This document shows, piece by piece, positions 43,082-50,569 of a DNA stretch of 50,569 nucleotides. Under the pieces are notes generated by a model. It had not been told where the DNA came from. It made no database searches and saw only the letters and a program-made list of their open reading frames with translations. The DNA is taken from NCBI GenBank assembly GCA_902514665.1, contig CABXRS010000006.1, positions 1 through 50,569 on the forward strand. The letters run 5' to 3'. Positions within the stretch are counted from its first letter, which is position 1, and every line of letters starts with the position of its first letter. A program made the translations under genes and the position numbers. Source of the stretch: an uncultured Pelagibacteraceae bacterium (GTDB taxonomy: Bacteria > Pseudomonadota > Alphaproteobacteria > Pelagibacterales > Pelagibacteraceae).

Positions 43082-43998
43082 TTTATATTTCGCGTAACTA
43101 AAAGACGACTAATCGGCATTGCAAATCGTCCTTGTTTTTCATTATCTGCGCTCACTTTGGATATTGCGAGCATGTTAGATAGATCTTTAATCATTAATTT
43201 TCTTTTCTCTGGTTTTAAGATAAATGCAGCATAAAAAAATCCTGCAGCAATTTTAGCTACTTTAGTAACTGGTCCTTCCATAGATACAACATTCGTTTCA
43301 ATAGTTACATTTGCTTCTGGAAAAGCATTATGTGCAAGATTACGTAAGCTCTCGGATTCTCGTATCCTTGGATCACCTAAATCAATCTCTCCATAACTAG
43401 GTATTTCTTCTTGTACATAATTATAAATTAAATCGTGTACCTCTTCATAACCAGGTGCTGTATTCATTGGTCCATCAACTAATGCTGCAAACTGACCCCT
43501 AGAAGTTAAAACGCGTTTGACTTCATCTAAAACAGGAGCTATCGGGTCCATTAATGTTAAAGCCCAATGACATAAAACAATATCTATAGAGTTATCATTA
43601 ATTGCTTTCAAATTTTGTGCTTTTGACTCAATAAGATTAACTCCACTATTTTTAAGACGAGTCTTAGCTAATACTAATTCTTCAGGACACATGTCTATAC
43701 CTTTTAAATTTAAATTTTTATTACGATCAAATAAAATTTTTAATAAAGGACCTGACCCACAGGCAAGATCTAATACACTCAAACTTAGGTCATCAGGCAC
43801 AACTTCTCCTAACCATTCATAACTATTACGTCCATTTTTATCACGACAAGAACTTGCACATGCTTCAGTAAATCCAGTATTTTCTTGATGGATTGTTCTT
43901 AAATGATCAACTAAAGCATTACCATTAGGATGATGATTACGAACAAGACTTTGAGTCCAGATCGAATTTAATCCATTTTGATTATTTATGTTTTTCAT
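43078..43998 (-). CDS. Class I SAM methyltransferase inside the ergothioneine gene set
   Basis: A 306-residue methyltransferase with SAM motif LDLACGSG (76-83), an acidic strand-2 end in LKGIDMCPEELVLAK, and IDIVLCHWALTLMDP followed by VLDEVKRVLTSRGQF. A cysteine-bearing segment CASSCRDKNGRNSYEWL lies before the Rossmann core. The substrate is unknown and it does not resemble EgtD. It overlaps both the dioxygenase gene and egtD by 4 nt, so the three are made together. Sampled G+C is about 36%, above the local background. Confidence 0.82.
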   Translation of the reverse strand: MKNINNQNGLNSIWTQSLVRNHHPNGNALVDHLRTIHQENTGFTEACASSCRDKNGRNSYEWLGEVVPDDLSLSVLDLACGSGPLLKILFDRNKNLNLKGIDMCPEELVLAKTRLKNSGVNLIESKAQNLKAINDNSIDIVLCHWALTLMDPIAPVLDEVKRVLTSRGQFAALVDGPMNTAPGYEEVHDLIYNYVQEEIPSYGEIDLGDPRIRESESLRNLAHNAFPEANVTIETNVVSMEGPVTKVAKIAAGFFYAAFILKPEKRKLMIKDLSNMLAISKVSADNEKQGRFAMPISRLLVTRNIK

Positions 43999-44993
43999 GA
44001 TTTATCTTTTACTGGCCAACAAATTGGATTCAGTGGACTAGCAGCTAAGTCTCCTGGTTTGACATTAGGTACAAATTTCTTCCAGTCACCAGAAACCATT
44101 GTAGGTGAATTAATTATTCTCGCTCCATCACGATAATAAGTATTAGCTAGAGCCACGCGACTACGATTTGTACGGTTGCGTGAAGCGGTATGAAAGTTTA
44201 AATTATGATGAAAGCTAACTTCGCCCAGTTCAAAAGCAGTTTCATTTACGCTTACATTATTTTTTGAAAAAACATCTGAGACCCCACGGTCATATCCAGT
44301 TCCAGTCTTTTCAAATGTAACTGAATTAACTAATTTGTGGACATCGAGTGGATAGGCAAAAGAGAGCGGTCCCATCTCAAGAGGAATTGGCTGTGCTGGC
44401 GCCCAAGCAGTAACTACGTCATTGGTATCCAGAGGAAAATGATGATCGTCGAAGTGCCATGGGGTACGACCACAACCAGCTTGTTTAGCTAGTACATTGT
44501 CATGATAAAGTCTAACAGCTGGTACCCCAAGAAGATTCGCTGAAATTTGTCCTAGACGAGGCGATAATACGTAAGCACGAAGAAGTGCGTTATCAGGCCA
44601 AATCATTTCAAGACTAAGGAAACGAGCATGTGCTCCTTTATCTGGATCGACCTTAAATTCTTCTTTTAATAAACTAATTAACTCAGCTCGAAGTTTTAGA
44701 ACAGCTCCAGGTGAAAAAACTTTTTTAAGTTTAATGAAACCATTTTTTTTAAAAAATTCAATTTGATCATTAGTCAAATGATAGGGCTTTGCTAATTCTA
44801 AGACAACTTCATCATCACTGGGTATTGCAATATCTGGTAAAGGATCAGCATTAATAATTTCATTTTTTTTATCATCATTATCTGCAAGACTAACATACCA
44901 GTCCCACCACGCCTGATTATCCTTATCCCATGGTTTACTAATATCTGCAGCATCAGTTAGTTTAGAATTTAAATTGTTATTTGAGTTAGACAT
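43995..44993 (-). CDS. PhyH-like Fe(II)/2-oxoglutarate dioxygenase inside the ergothioneine gene set
   Basis: A 332-residue phytanoyl-CoA-dioxygenase-family protein. The iron triad is His180-Phe-Asp182 (TPWHFDDHHFP) and distal His268, with Arg278 positioned to bind 2-oxoglutarate in FHTASRNRTNRSRVAL. An unusually long N-terminal part (about 70 residues) precedes the catalytic fold. It should hydroxylate, or otherwise oxidise, a small molecule. Coupling to a methyltransferase and egtD suggests a hercynine- or ergothioneine-related substrate. G+C in 44281-44520 is 109/240, far above neighbouring genes, which suggests horizontal transfer. Confidence 0.85.
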   Translation of the reverse strand: MSNSNNNLNSKLTDAADISKPWDKDNQAWWDWYVSLADNDDKKNEIINADPLPDIAIPSDDEVVLELAKPYHLTNDQIEFFKKNGFIKLKKVFSPGAVLKLRAELISLLKEEFKVDPDKGAHARFLSLEMIWPDNALLRAYVLSPRLGQISANLLGVPAVRLYHDNVLAKQAGCGRTPWHFDDHHFPLDTNDVVTAWAPAQPIPLEMGPLSFAYPLDVHKLVNSVTFEKTGTGYDRGVSDVFSKNNVSVNETAFELGEVSFHHNLNFHTASRNRTNRSRVALANTYYRDGARIINSPTMVSGDWKKFVPNVKPGDLAASPLNPICWPVKDKS

Positions 44994-45059
44994 TTATGTT
45001 GTTCTTATAGTTTTATTTTTTTTTAGTAACAGCGCGTTTTGACATGTTATGATTGATTT

Positions 45060-45078
45060 AACTAAAAAAAGTTTAGTT
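45060..45078. other. AT-rich hairpin in the gap between egtB and the dioxygenase gene
   Basis: AACTAAA (45060-45066) pairs with TTTAGTT (45072-45078) around a 5-nt loop. It has a T-run only on the plus strand, where no gene would need it; on the minus strand, in the egtB direction, it could be a weak terminator. The rest of 44994-45105 shows no clear element. Confidence 0.35.
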
Positions 45079-45105
45079 TTTTGTTCTACTCATACAAAAA
45101 TTCTC

Positions 45106-46329
45106 TCATTTAGCAAGTCTTAGTCCAGACATTTGCCATCTTTGATAAGGATAAAAGAAATTACGATATGATTTTCTCATTTGGTTTTTAGGTGTAAGGC
45201 AAGACCCTCCTTTTAATACCATCTGGTTCACCATAAACTTACCATTGTATTCACTGATATCATCATTGTGATATTTAAATCCTGGATAAGGAGAAAAATT
45301 AGAAGAAGTCCACTCCCATACGTGCCCCCAATGTTGATTTAAATCTACACCATTTTTTTTTGAATATGGCTGATATATTTTATTTTCTAAAAAATTCCCA
45401 TGAATATGATCATTAGAAGCAACTTCCCACTCAAATTCTGTTGGAAGTCGTTTATTACTCCATCTTGCAAAAGCGTCACCTTCAAAATAGCTAATATTAC
45501 TTACAGGCGCATTAAGATCTATTTCTTTAATTCCATTTAAAGTGAAGTGATACCATTTACCTTCTTCTTTTTTCCAGTAAAGAGGGAACTGCCAATTTTC
45601 CTGCTGGCATTTTGAAAATCCATCGGACAACCAATATTCACTTTTATTATAACCATCATGATCAATAAACTCGATCCATTCACCATTTGTAACTAACTTG
45701 TTTGATATTTCAAAAGGTAGGATTAAAACCTCATGTTTAGGTCGCTCACAATCGAAAGAGAAATTCTCATCATCTGTACCTACACTTTTAATAGCTTTTT
45801 CAAAACCAACCCACTCTTGTTTAATATCTTCATTTTCAATATCTTTTTTACTTGGATCGTACATGGGACCAGTAGGATTGAAACTTAAACCATGTTGAAG
45901 ATCTGTTAACATTAATTCCTGATGTTGCATTTCATGGTGACAACCCACTTCAACCATATCTAAATTTGAGTTACTCGATTGACATAACTCTTCAATCCTG
46001 TGGTTTATAATTTGCCTATATTCTAGAACCTCATCAATTCCAGGGCGTGAAATTATATTTCGAAGTGATCTTGTATATCTTGGGCCAGCTTTGACGTAAT
46101 AGGAATTAAATAAATAATTATAATCCTCATTGAAATATTTATAATTAGACTTTACTTTGCTTAAAACAAATTTTTCAAAAAACCAAGTAGTATGCGCTAG
46201 ATGCCATTTAATAGGGGAAGCATCTTCCATTGATTGAATATTCATATCCTCTGAACTTAAATTCTCAATAATTTTAATTGATTGATTTCGTGTTTTTTCA
46301 AAAAGACGCTGAATGTCGTTATTATTCAT
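45106..46329 (-). CDS. egtB: Ergothioneine sulfoxide synthase EgtB
   Basis: A 407-residue EgtB. The N-terminal DinB-like domain has IKWHLAHTTWFFEKFV, and the iron motif His-x3-His-x-Glu is at His132-His136-Glu138 (HEMQHQE). The C-terminal FGE-sulfatase-like domain has LPTEFEWEVA, HWGHVWEWTSS, VLKGGSCLTP and WQMSGLRLA. It joins hercynine to a thiol donor (gamma-glutamylcysteine or cysteine) with O2. The ATG at 46329 is preferred; a start at 46365 would add a hydrophobic 12-residue leader not expected here. gshA lies upstream on the same strand and can make gamma-glutamylcysteine. No egtC or egtE is visible. Confidence 0.92.
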   Translation of the reverse strand: MNNNDIQRLFEKTRNQSIKIIENLSSEDMNIQSMEDASPIKWHLAHTTWFFEKFVLSKVKSNYKYFNEDYNYLFNSYYVKAGPRYTRSLRNIISRPGIDEVLEYRQIINHRIEELCQSSNSNLDMVEVGCHHEMQHQELMLTDLQHGLSFNPTGPMYDPSKKDIENEDIKQEWVGFEKAIKSVGTDDENFSFDCERPKHEVLILPFEISNKLVTNGEWIEFIDHDGYNKSEYWLSDGFSKCQQENWQFPLYWKKEEGKWYHFTLNGIKEIDLNAPVSNISYFEGDAFARWSNKRLPTEFEWEVASNDHIHGNFLENKIYQPYSKKNGVDLNQHWGHVWEWTSSNFSPYPGFKYHNDDISEYNGKFMVNQMVLKGGSCLTPKNQMRKSYRNFFYPYQRWQMSGLRLAK

Positions 46330-46402
46330 AAAATTATCTATCCAAATTAACAATAAAGCTAACATACTTCACTTTACAAAACGACGCTGATAATTAAATT
46401 TA

Positions 46403-47725
46403 TTAAGATTGTTGATCAGTTGTTTTTATGTCTTCCACAAAAGTATCTGAACCTGTATTTGTTGGCTCATCAATTGGCTCTGTAGTGGGGTTTAATTCAA
46501 TACCTGCGGGTGTAATTGACTGAGGCATTGCAATGAATTGAGAATCTGGATTTTCAACTGCTGGTCTAACTCTAGATCTGTAGAGACCATAAATTCCAAT
46601 TAAAATATGAAAAAACATTAGAAAAACAAAAAAGCCATTTAGACCTACTATATTCATAAAAATTGAGCATAAAAATGGACCACCAATTGCTCCTAAGCCA
46701 AAAATAAACTGTAAACTTGCACCAGCTGCAACAAATTTTTCCTTAGGAATAAAATCATTTGTATGAGCAAGGATTAATGAGAACATTGGTAAACTACAAA
46801 AAGAAAATAAAATTAAAAAAAAATAAAACCAAAATTTACTTGTTCCCAAACCTTCAGGTAAATACATTTGTGCAGATGAAAAAATTGCACATAATGCAAA
46901 AAAAGCAGCAGCAAAACTCACAAAAATAATTACTTTTCTTCTATCATAAATGTCAGACAATTTTCCTATTGGCCACTGAGAAATTGCACCAGAAATAGCT
47001 AATAAAAACGTAACTAATGAAATATGAAAAATAGAAAAATTCATTCCTGCAGCATACACAGCTAATAATGTGAATAATGCAGATTGTATTGTTCCATAAA
47101 GAAATGAACTCACCATTCCAAAAGGAGATGAAATATAAACCTCTTGAATCGACATAGTTTCAATTTTTTTAAATGTTGGAGGTTTTCTTTTAGTAAGTAA
47201 AATTGGAATTAATGCACCTGATGTTATTATTGATACTAATATAAAAGGTTCAAAATTTATTGGATTACTAAAGTTTAAAAAAAACATTCCAATCCCCATC
47301 GAACCATACAAAATCACCATGTAGATTGATAAGACACTTCCTCTATTTTTATTACTTGCTCTATCGTTTAACCAACTCTCAGCAACTGTATACATAGAGA
47401 CCATGCTGATACCCGTAAGTACTCTTAAAACAAACCAAACAAATGGACTAACGAACACGGCATGAACTAAAATTACTAAAGATGCGATTGACGCAAAAGC
47501 TGCAAAAATTCTAATATGACCAACTCTTGATATTAATTTAGGAATAGTAATTGCACCTATAAAATATCCAACAAAATAACCAGACATCATAAATCCGGTT
47601 GCGGTTAGACTAAACTCTTCTTTTACAGCTCTAACTCCTAGAAGTGACCCTTGAAAGCCGTAAGCAAGCATAATTGCTCCCATACCTAAAAATAAAGCCC
47701 ACGAATTTTTTAATACCTTGTTCAT
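46403..47725 (-). CDS. MFS transporter in the thiol gene region
   Basis: A 440-residue protein with twelve hydrophobic helices. The first half has GYFVGYFIGAITIPKLISRVGHIRIF (the loop 2-3 motif), the second half SQWPIGKLSDIYDRRKV. The C-terminal tail from about 395 is polar, with many Thr, Pro and Asp, and is predicted cytoplasmic. The pattern resembles YcaD-type MFS members, whose substrates are unknown. It lies 73 nt upstream of egtB and 54 nt after the EamA permease, same strand. It could import or export thiols or their precursors, but this is context only. Confidence 0.85.
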   Translation of the reverse strand: MNKVLKNSWALFLGMGAIMLAYGFQGSLLGVRAVKEEFSLTATGFMMSGYFVGYFIGAITIPKLISRVGHIRIFAAFASIASLVILVHAVFVSPFVWFVLRVLTGISMVSMYTVAESWLNDRASNKNRGSVLSIYMVILYGSMGIGMFFLNFSNPINFEPFILVSIITSGALIPILLTKRKPPTFKKIETMSIQEVYISSPFGMVSSFLYGTIQSALFTLLAVYAAGMNFSIFHISLVTFLLAISGAISQWPIGKLSDIYDRRKVIIFVSFAAAFFALCAIFSSAQMYLPEGLGTSKFWFYFFLILFSFCSLPMFSLILAHTNDFIPKEKFVAAGASLQFIFGLGAIGGPFLCSIFMNIVGLNGFFVFLMFFHILIGIYGLYRSRVRPAVENPDSQFIAMPQSITPAGIELNPTTEPIDEPTNTGSDTFVEDIKTTDQQS

Positions 47726-47779
47726 ATGAACCGCTATCTATTTCTGATTTGTGGCCAAATCAAGTTAATTGTAATAGGA

Positions 47780-48640
47780 CTATGTTTTTTTTAGTTTAAG
47801 AAAAGAGTGAATAGCTATTGTCAAAATGATGACAATACCCCCTTGAATTGTTTCAAGACTTGGCTGTTCTTTAATGACCATCCAAACCCAAATTGGCCCG
47901 ATGATTGTCTCTAGCAAAAAGAATAAGTTAACCTCTTCAGCAGGTATAAATCTTGGAGCAATAGTCACCAAAACAAAAGGTATAGCAACACACATTATAC
48001 ACATTAGAGGAACAATTATCAGGTCTTTTCCAACTAAGGCGTAAGTTTCAATAAAGAAAATGGCAAATACTGCAACTAACAGCTTACCAACGACAGCAGC
48101 AGGGACTAGGTTTTTTGTTTTAGCGGATCTAATCGTAACGGCTCCAACTGCTAATCCTAAGGCACAAATAAGTCCCAATAAATCTCCAAAAATATTACCT
48201 AATTGTAAGGAGTCGTAAAATATATATATTGCAGCCATAAAGGTCACTCCAATTGCTGTCCAAGTTTTGCTGTCCGGCATCTCTCTTAAAAATATTGCAC
48301 CTAAAATTGCTGAAAGCATAGGAGCCATAGCAATCATCACCAATGTATTAGCTACATTAGTATTTTGAATAGAAACAACAAAGGCAATATTAGTTATAGT
48401 AAATGTTATTATATAAATTATTCCATGTTGACCACTAGTGAATAGCATTTTAAAAAAATTTGCTTTATAAATAAGTAGCATCCCAACTAACACAGTAAAA
48501 AAAGGAATTATTCCCCTATAAAAAACTAAACTCCAGGTATCAACACTAGCCAATCTTATAAACAAACTGTCAGGAGTGATAAACATCACAGCAACAAAAG
48601 CTAATAAAGAACCTTTTTGCTGGTCATTTAAAGTTCTCAC
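47780..48640 (-). CDS. EamA/DMT-family permease coupled to gshB
   Basis: A 286-residue protein with ten hydrophobic helices in two EamA repeats (opening GSLLAFVAVMFITPDSLFIRL, later ICALGLAVGAVTI and LLETIIGPIWVWMVIKEQPS). It overlaps the gshB stop by 4 nt and is thus part of the gshA-gshB transcript. EamA proteins include exporters of cysteine-pathway metabolites, so movement of glutathione precursors is plausible. It is distinct in sequence from the other two EamA genes in the window. Confidence 0.85.
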   Translation of the reverse strand: MRTLNDQQKGSLLAFVAVMFITPDSLFIRLASVDTWSLVFYRGIIPFFTVLVGMLLIYKANFFKMLFTSGQHGIIYIITFTITNIAFVVSIQNTNVANTLVMIAMAPMLSAILGAIFLREMPDSKTWTAIGVTFMAAIYIFYDSLQLGNIFGDLLGLICALGLAVGAVTIRSAKTKNLVPAAVVGKLLVAVFAIFFIETYALVGKDLIIVPLMCIMCVAIPFVLVTIAPRFIPAEEVNLFFLLETIIGPIWVWMVIKEQPSLETIQGGIVIILTIAIHSFLKLKKT

Positions 48641-49563
48641 GCTCTAAGTTCTTTCCAAAAAATTTTAGCAAGATTTGTACCTGATAAATCGAAATGAGTT
48701 TTTAGTCCTGTTGGAGATGTGACATTAATATCTCCATTAAGTTTTTGATCAATAAAATCTATTCCTGCGAAAAAAATATTTTCTTTTTTTAAATCTTTAG
48801 CAATTAATTTTGATATCTTATTTTCTTTTCTACTAAGTTTGATATTTATAGGTATTGCACCTTTACTCATGTTACTCAAAATTGAACCTTTTTTTGGAAT
48901 TCTAGAGATTGCCCCACAAACTTTACCATTTATTATAAAAACTCTTTTGTCACCTTTGCTAATATTAGGTAAAAATTTTTGTAACATAACATAATCATGT
49001 TTTTTAATAAAATTATTGATAACTTTTGCATCAAATTTCTTCAATAAATGTATGTCGTTTCCACTGTAACTGTGGATGGGTTTTAAAATAACACTACTGT
49101 TTTTTTCGAAAAATTTTTTTATTTCATCGATATTTTTAGTAAAAATAGTGCTTGGCATATATTTTTGATACTTAGCTGAGTATAACTTTTCAGAGACATT
49201 TCTAATAGATGAAGGGTTATTTAATATTTTTACCTTGTGTTTAATAGTATCTAAAATGTACGTAGTTGAAATATATTCAAGATTAAAAGGGGGATCTTGG
49301 CGTATAAGTATAAATTTACATTTAGTGAGTTCTAAACTACATTTTTTTAATATCTTAAAAAATTTTTTTTGAGTATAATCAAATTTAATAAAAAAACCTT
49401 TTGCAATTACTCTTGAATTGATAATTGATAGATTTTTTGGTTCATAATAGAAAATTTTATAATTCTTATTTTGAATTTCATTGCCTAAAAATATACTTGT
49501 GTCCGAAACAGGATTTAATTTTGAAGGATGATTACCTTGAATAGCAGCAATTTTATTTGTCAT
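48637..49563 (-). CDS. gshB: Glutathione synthetase
   Basis: A 308-residue ATP-grasp enzyme close to the E. coli GshB length. Signatures: IRQDPPFNLEYISTTYIL, NNPSSIRNVSEKLY, LKPIHSYSGNDIHLL, DKRVFIINGKVCGAISRIP and INVTSPTGL. It adds glycine to gamma-glutamylcysteine. The ATG at 49563 (11-nt overlap with gshA) is preferred to the one at 49572. Its glycine demand fits the glycine-sensing theme upstream, and its product serves GloA and possibly the GFA protein. Confidence 0.93.
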   Translation of the reverse strand: MTNKIAAIQGNHPSKLNPVSDTSIFLGNEIQNKNYKIFYYEPKNLSIINSRVIAKGFFIKFDYTQKKFFKILKKCSLELTKCKFILIRQDPPFNLEYISTTYILDTIKHKVKILNNPSSIRNVSEKLYSAKYQKYMPSTIFTKNIDEIKKFFEKNSSVILKPIHSYSGNDIHLLKKFDAKVINNFIKKHDYVMLQKFLPNISKGDKRVFIINGKVCGAISRIPKKGSILSNMSKGAIPINIKLSRKENKISKLIAKDLKKENIFFAGIDFIDQKLNGDINVTSPTGLKTHFDLSGTNLAKIFWKELRA

Positions 49564-50569
49564 ATAATTCATCTAAATTTTCATTTTCTGAAAATTTACT
49601 AATCATATGATCTGCGTTTGTTGTCTTGTTATCAATTACTTTTTGCAAGTGATTTAAAAAAATTGTTTCGTTATTTCCTTTTCTGCTTAAAATATCCCTA
49701 TTTTCTAATCCTTTTTTTGATAAATTTAATAGTGTGGATGACCAGTAAAGAAGATCTCTACCCATTAATTGAGTATTAAATCCTTTTTGAGGTGCTTCTA
49801 AGTAGGCATTTATAATCTTATCAGTTTCCCACTTAGAAATAACATCATAAACCTCATCAAGATTACCATATAGCATTCCAATATTAAATGCAGGTCCAGC
49901 ACACAAGCAATCCCAACCACAAGTATCCATAGACCTAAGCTCAATATATTTTTTTAACCTATTCTCGGTAAAGATTGTACTTAAATGTGTTGTAAGATCA
50001 CTCTCTGTAGGTAATCGGTTATTAATTTCTGAAATTTTACCCTCCATAAAATCTCTAAAAATATATTTTCTCCCAGAAATATATTCATCTTTTGCTTGAA
50101 TAAATAAAATAGGAAAATCCATTGTAAATTCTGCATATTTTTCAAAATTTAAATTTTCAAAAAACAATTTTGGAAGTCCTCCTCTAGAGGTATTCTGCCA
50201 AACTTTTGATCGGTACGATAAATAATTACTATTTTTCTTTTCAACTATTGAAGAATTAGCAAATAAAGCAATAGAAATGGGTACAATTGAATTTATAATT
50301 TTAAATTTTTTAACAAAATCTCCCTCTGAACTATAATCTATATTTATTTGTGTCCCACAGGTTCGATACATCATATCTAAACTTAACTCACCACCGAAAG
50401 GCATATCTTGAGTCATTAGTTTATATCTTTGCTTAGGGTTATTTGGGATCTCTTCTAATTTCGAAATAGGATCAAAACCAGCACTGACAATTTCAATATC
50501 TAATTTTTTTGTAACTTGCTTTAGTTCAAATAAATAATCTTGAGACTCCGAACAAGCCTCATGTATATG
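49553..50569 (-). CDS. gshA: Glutamate-cysteine ligase, plant/alphaproteobacterial type (partial)
   Basis: The C-terminal 338 residues of a GCS2-type ligase; the 5' end lies beyond the right edge of the window. Visible are SAGFDPISKLEEIPNNPKQR, YKLMTQDMPFGGELSLDMMY and RTCGTQINIDYSSEGDF (the substrate-site region of this type), then RDFMEG and IELRSMDTCGWD. It forms gamma-glutamylcysteine, the first step to glutathione and also a possible sulfur donor for EgtB. It overlaps gshB by 11 nt. Frame is open without a break from 50569 to the stop at 49553. Confidence 0.92.
   Translation of the reverse strand, partial: HIHEACSESQDYLFELKQVTKKLDIEIVSAGFDPISKLEEIPNNPKQRYKLMTQDMPFGGELSLDMMYRTCGTQINIDYSSEGDFVKKFKIINSIVPISIALFANSSIVEKKNSNYLSYRSKVWQNTSRGGLPKLFFENLNFEKYAEFTMDFPILFIQAKDEYISGRKYIFRDFMEGKISEINNRLPTESDLTTHLSTIFTENRLKKYIELRSMDTCGWDCLCAGPAFNIGMLYGNLDEVYDVISKWETDKIINAYLEAPQKGFNTQLMGRDLLYWSSTLLNLSKKGLENRDILSRKGNNETIFLNHLQKVIDNKTTNADHMISKFSENENLDELYDK

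Noticed and set aside
45060-45082. Plus-strand terminator in the gap between egtB and the dioxygenase gene
   Set aside because: No plus-strand gene leads into it; it was kept only as a hairpin of uncertain role.
1-50569. CRISPR arrays, insertion sequences, prophage, tRNA or rRNA genes
   Set aside because: No spaced direct repeats, transposase, integrase or phage structural genes, and no cloverleaf-like or rRNA-like sequence in the short gaps were seen by eye; a covariance-model scan would be the decisive test.

Overview
The window looks like a piece of a streamlined marine alphaproteobacterial chromosome of the SAR11 (Pelagibacter) type. The signs are a very AT-rich sequence, genes that abut or overlap by 1-30 nt, no intergenic gap above 200 nt, a DddK-type DMSP lyase, a tandem glycine riboswitch in front of gcvTHP, and a eukaryote-like NADP isocitrate dehydrogenase. 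No tRNA, rRNA, insertion sequence, prophage or CRISPR array was seen. No gap longer than 300 nt exists; the largest (24480-24677) holds the glycine riboswitch.

Layout. 1-2415: a partial lysine-rich gene, then an ArnT/PMT-like glycosyltransferase and a GT2 glycosyltransferase. 2420-8649: umuC/umuD (minus), a SOUL heme-binding protein, a GFA-family zinc protein, a glycerate-kinase-like P-loop kinase, a TolC-like outer-membrane protein and recA. A similar GAAC-type SOS-box candidate lies in front of both umuD and recA. 8745-15675: alaS, icd (convergent), then psd-pssA for phosphatidylethanolamine synthesis, a glycosyltransferase and rlmE. 15713-19998: a collinear run guaB - TPR gene - guaA - gloA - panB; the guaB product lacks the CBS (Bateman) domain. 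19999-24479: terC-like gene, TPR protein, and 5-oxoprolinase genes split into divergent pxpA and pxpBC, followed by an EamA permease.

24484-38446 is rich in glycine, one-carbon and oxidative-stress genes. It holds riboswitch-gcvT-gcvH-gcvP, then a lipid/photo-oxidative-stress-like set (FAD oxidoreductase, DUF1365, Cfa-like methyltransferase, DUF3833 lipoprotein, SDR, TspO). A DAO-family oxidoreductase, selO, exported msrA and NAD-dependent formate dehydrogenase follow. The glycine cleavage system feeds C1 units into folate, and formate dehydrogenase can take the end product to CO2 and NADH.

38523-42160: HPP membrane protein, NifU-like scaffold, EamA permease with an arginine:glycine-type amidinotransferase, a small conserved protein and the DMSP lyase dddK. 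42167-50569 (all minus) is a low-molecular-weight thiol region: gshA-gshB-EamA permease-MFS permease-egtB-PhyH dioxygenase-methyltransferase-egtD. The dioxygenase and methyltransferase sit inside the ergothioneine genes, are translationally coupled to egtD, and have clearly higher G+C than their neighbours. They are the best candidates here for an undescribed biochemical step.
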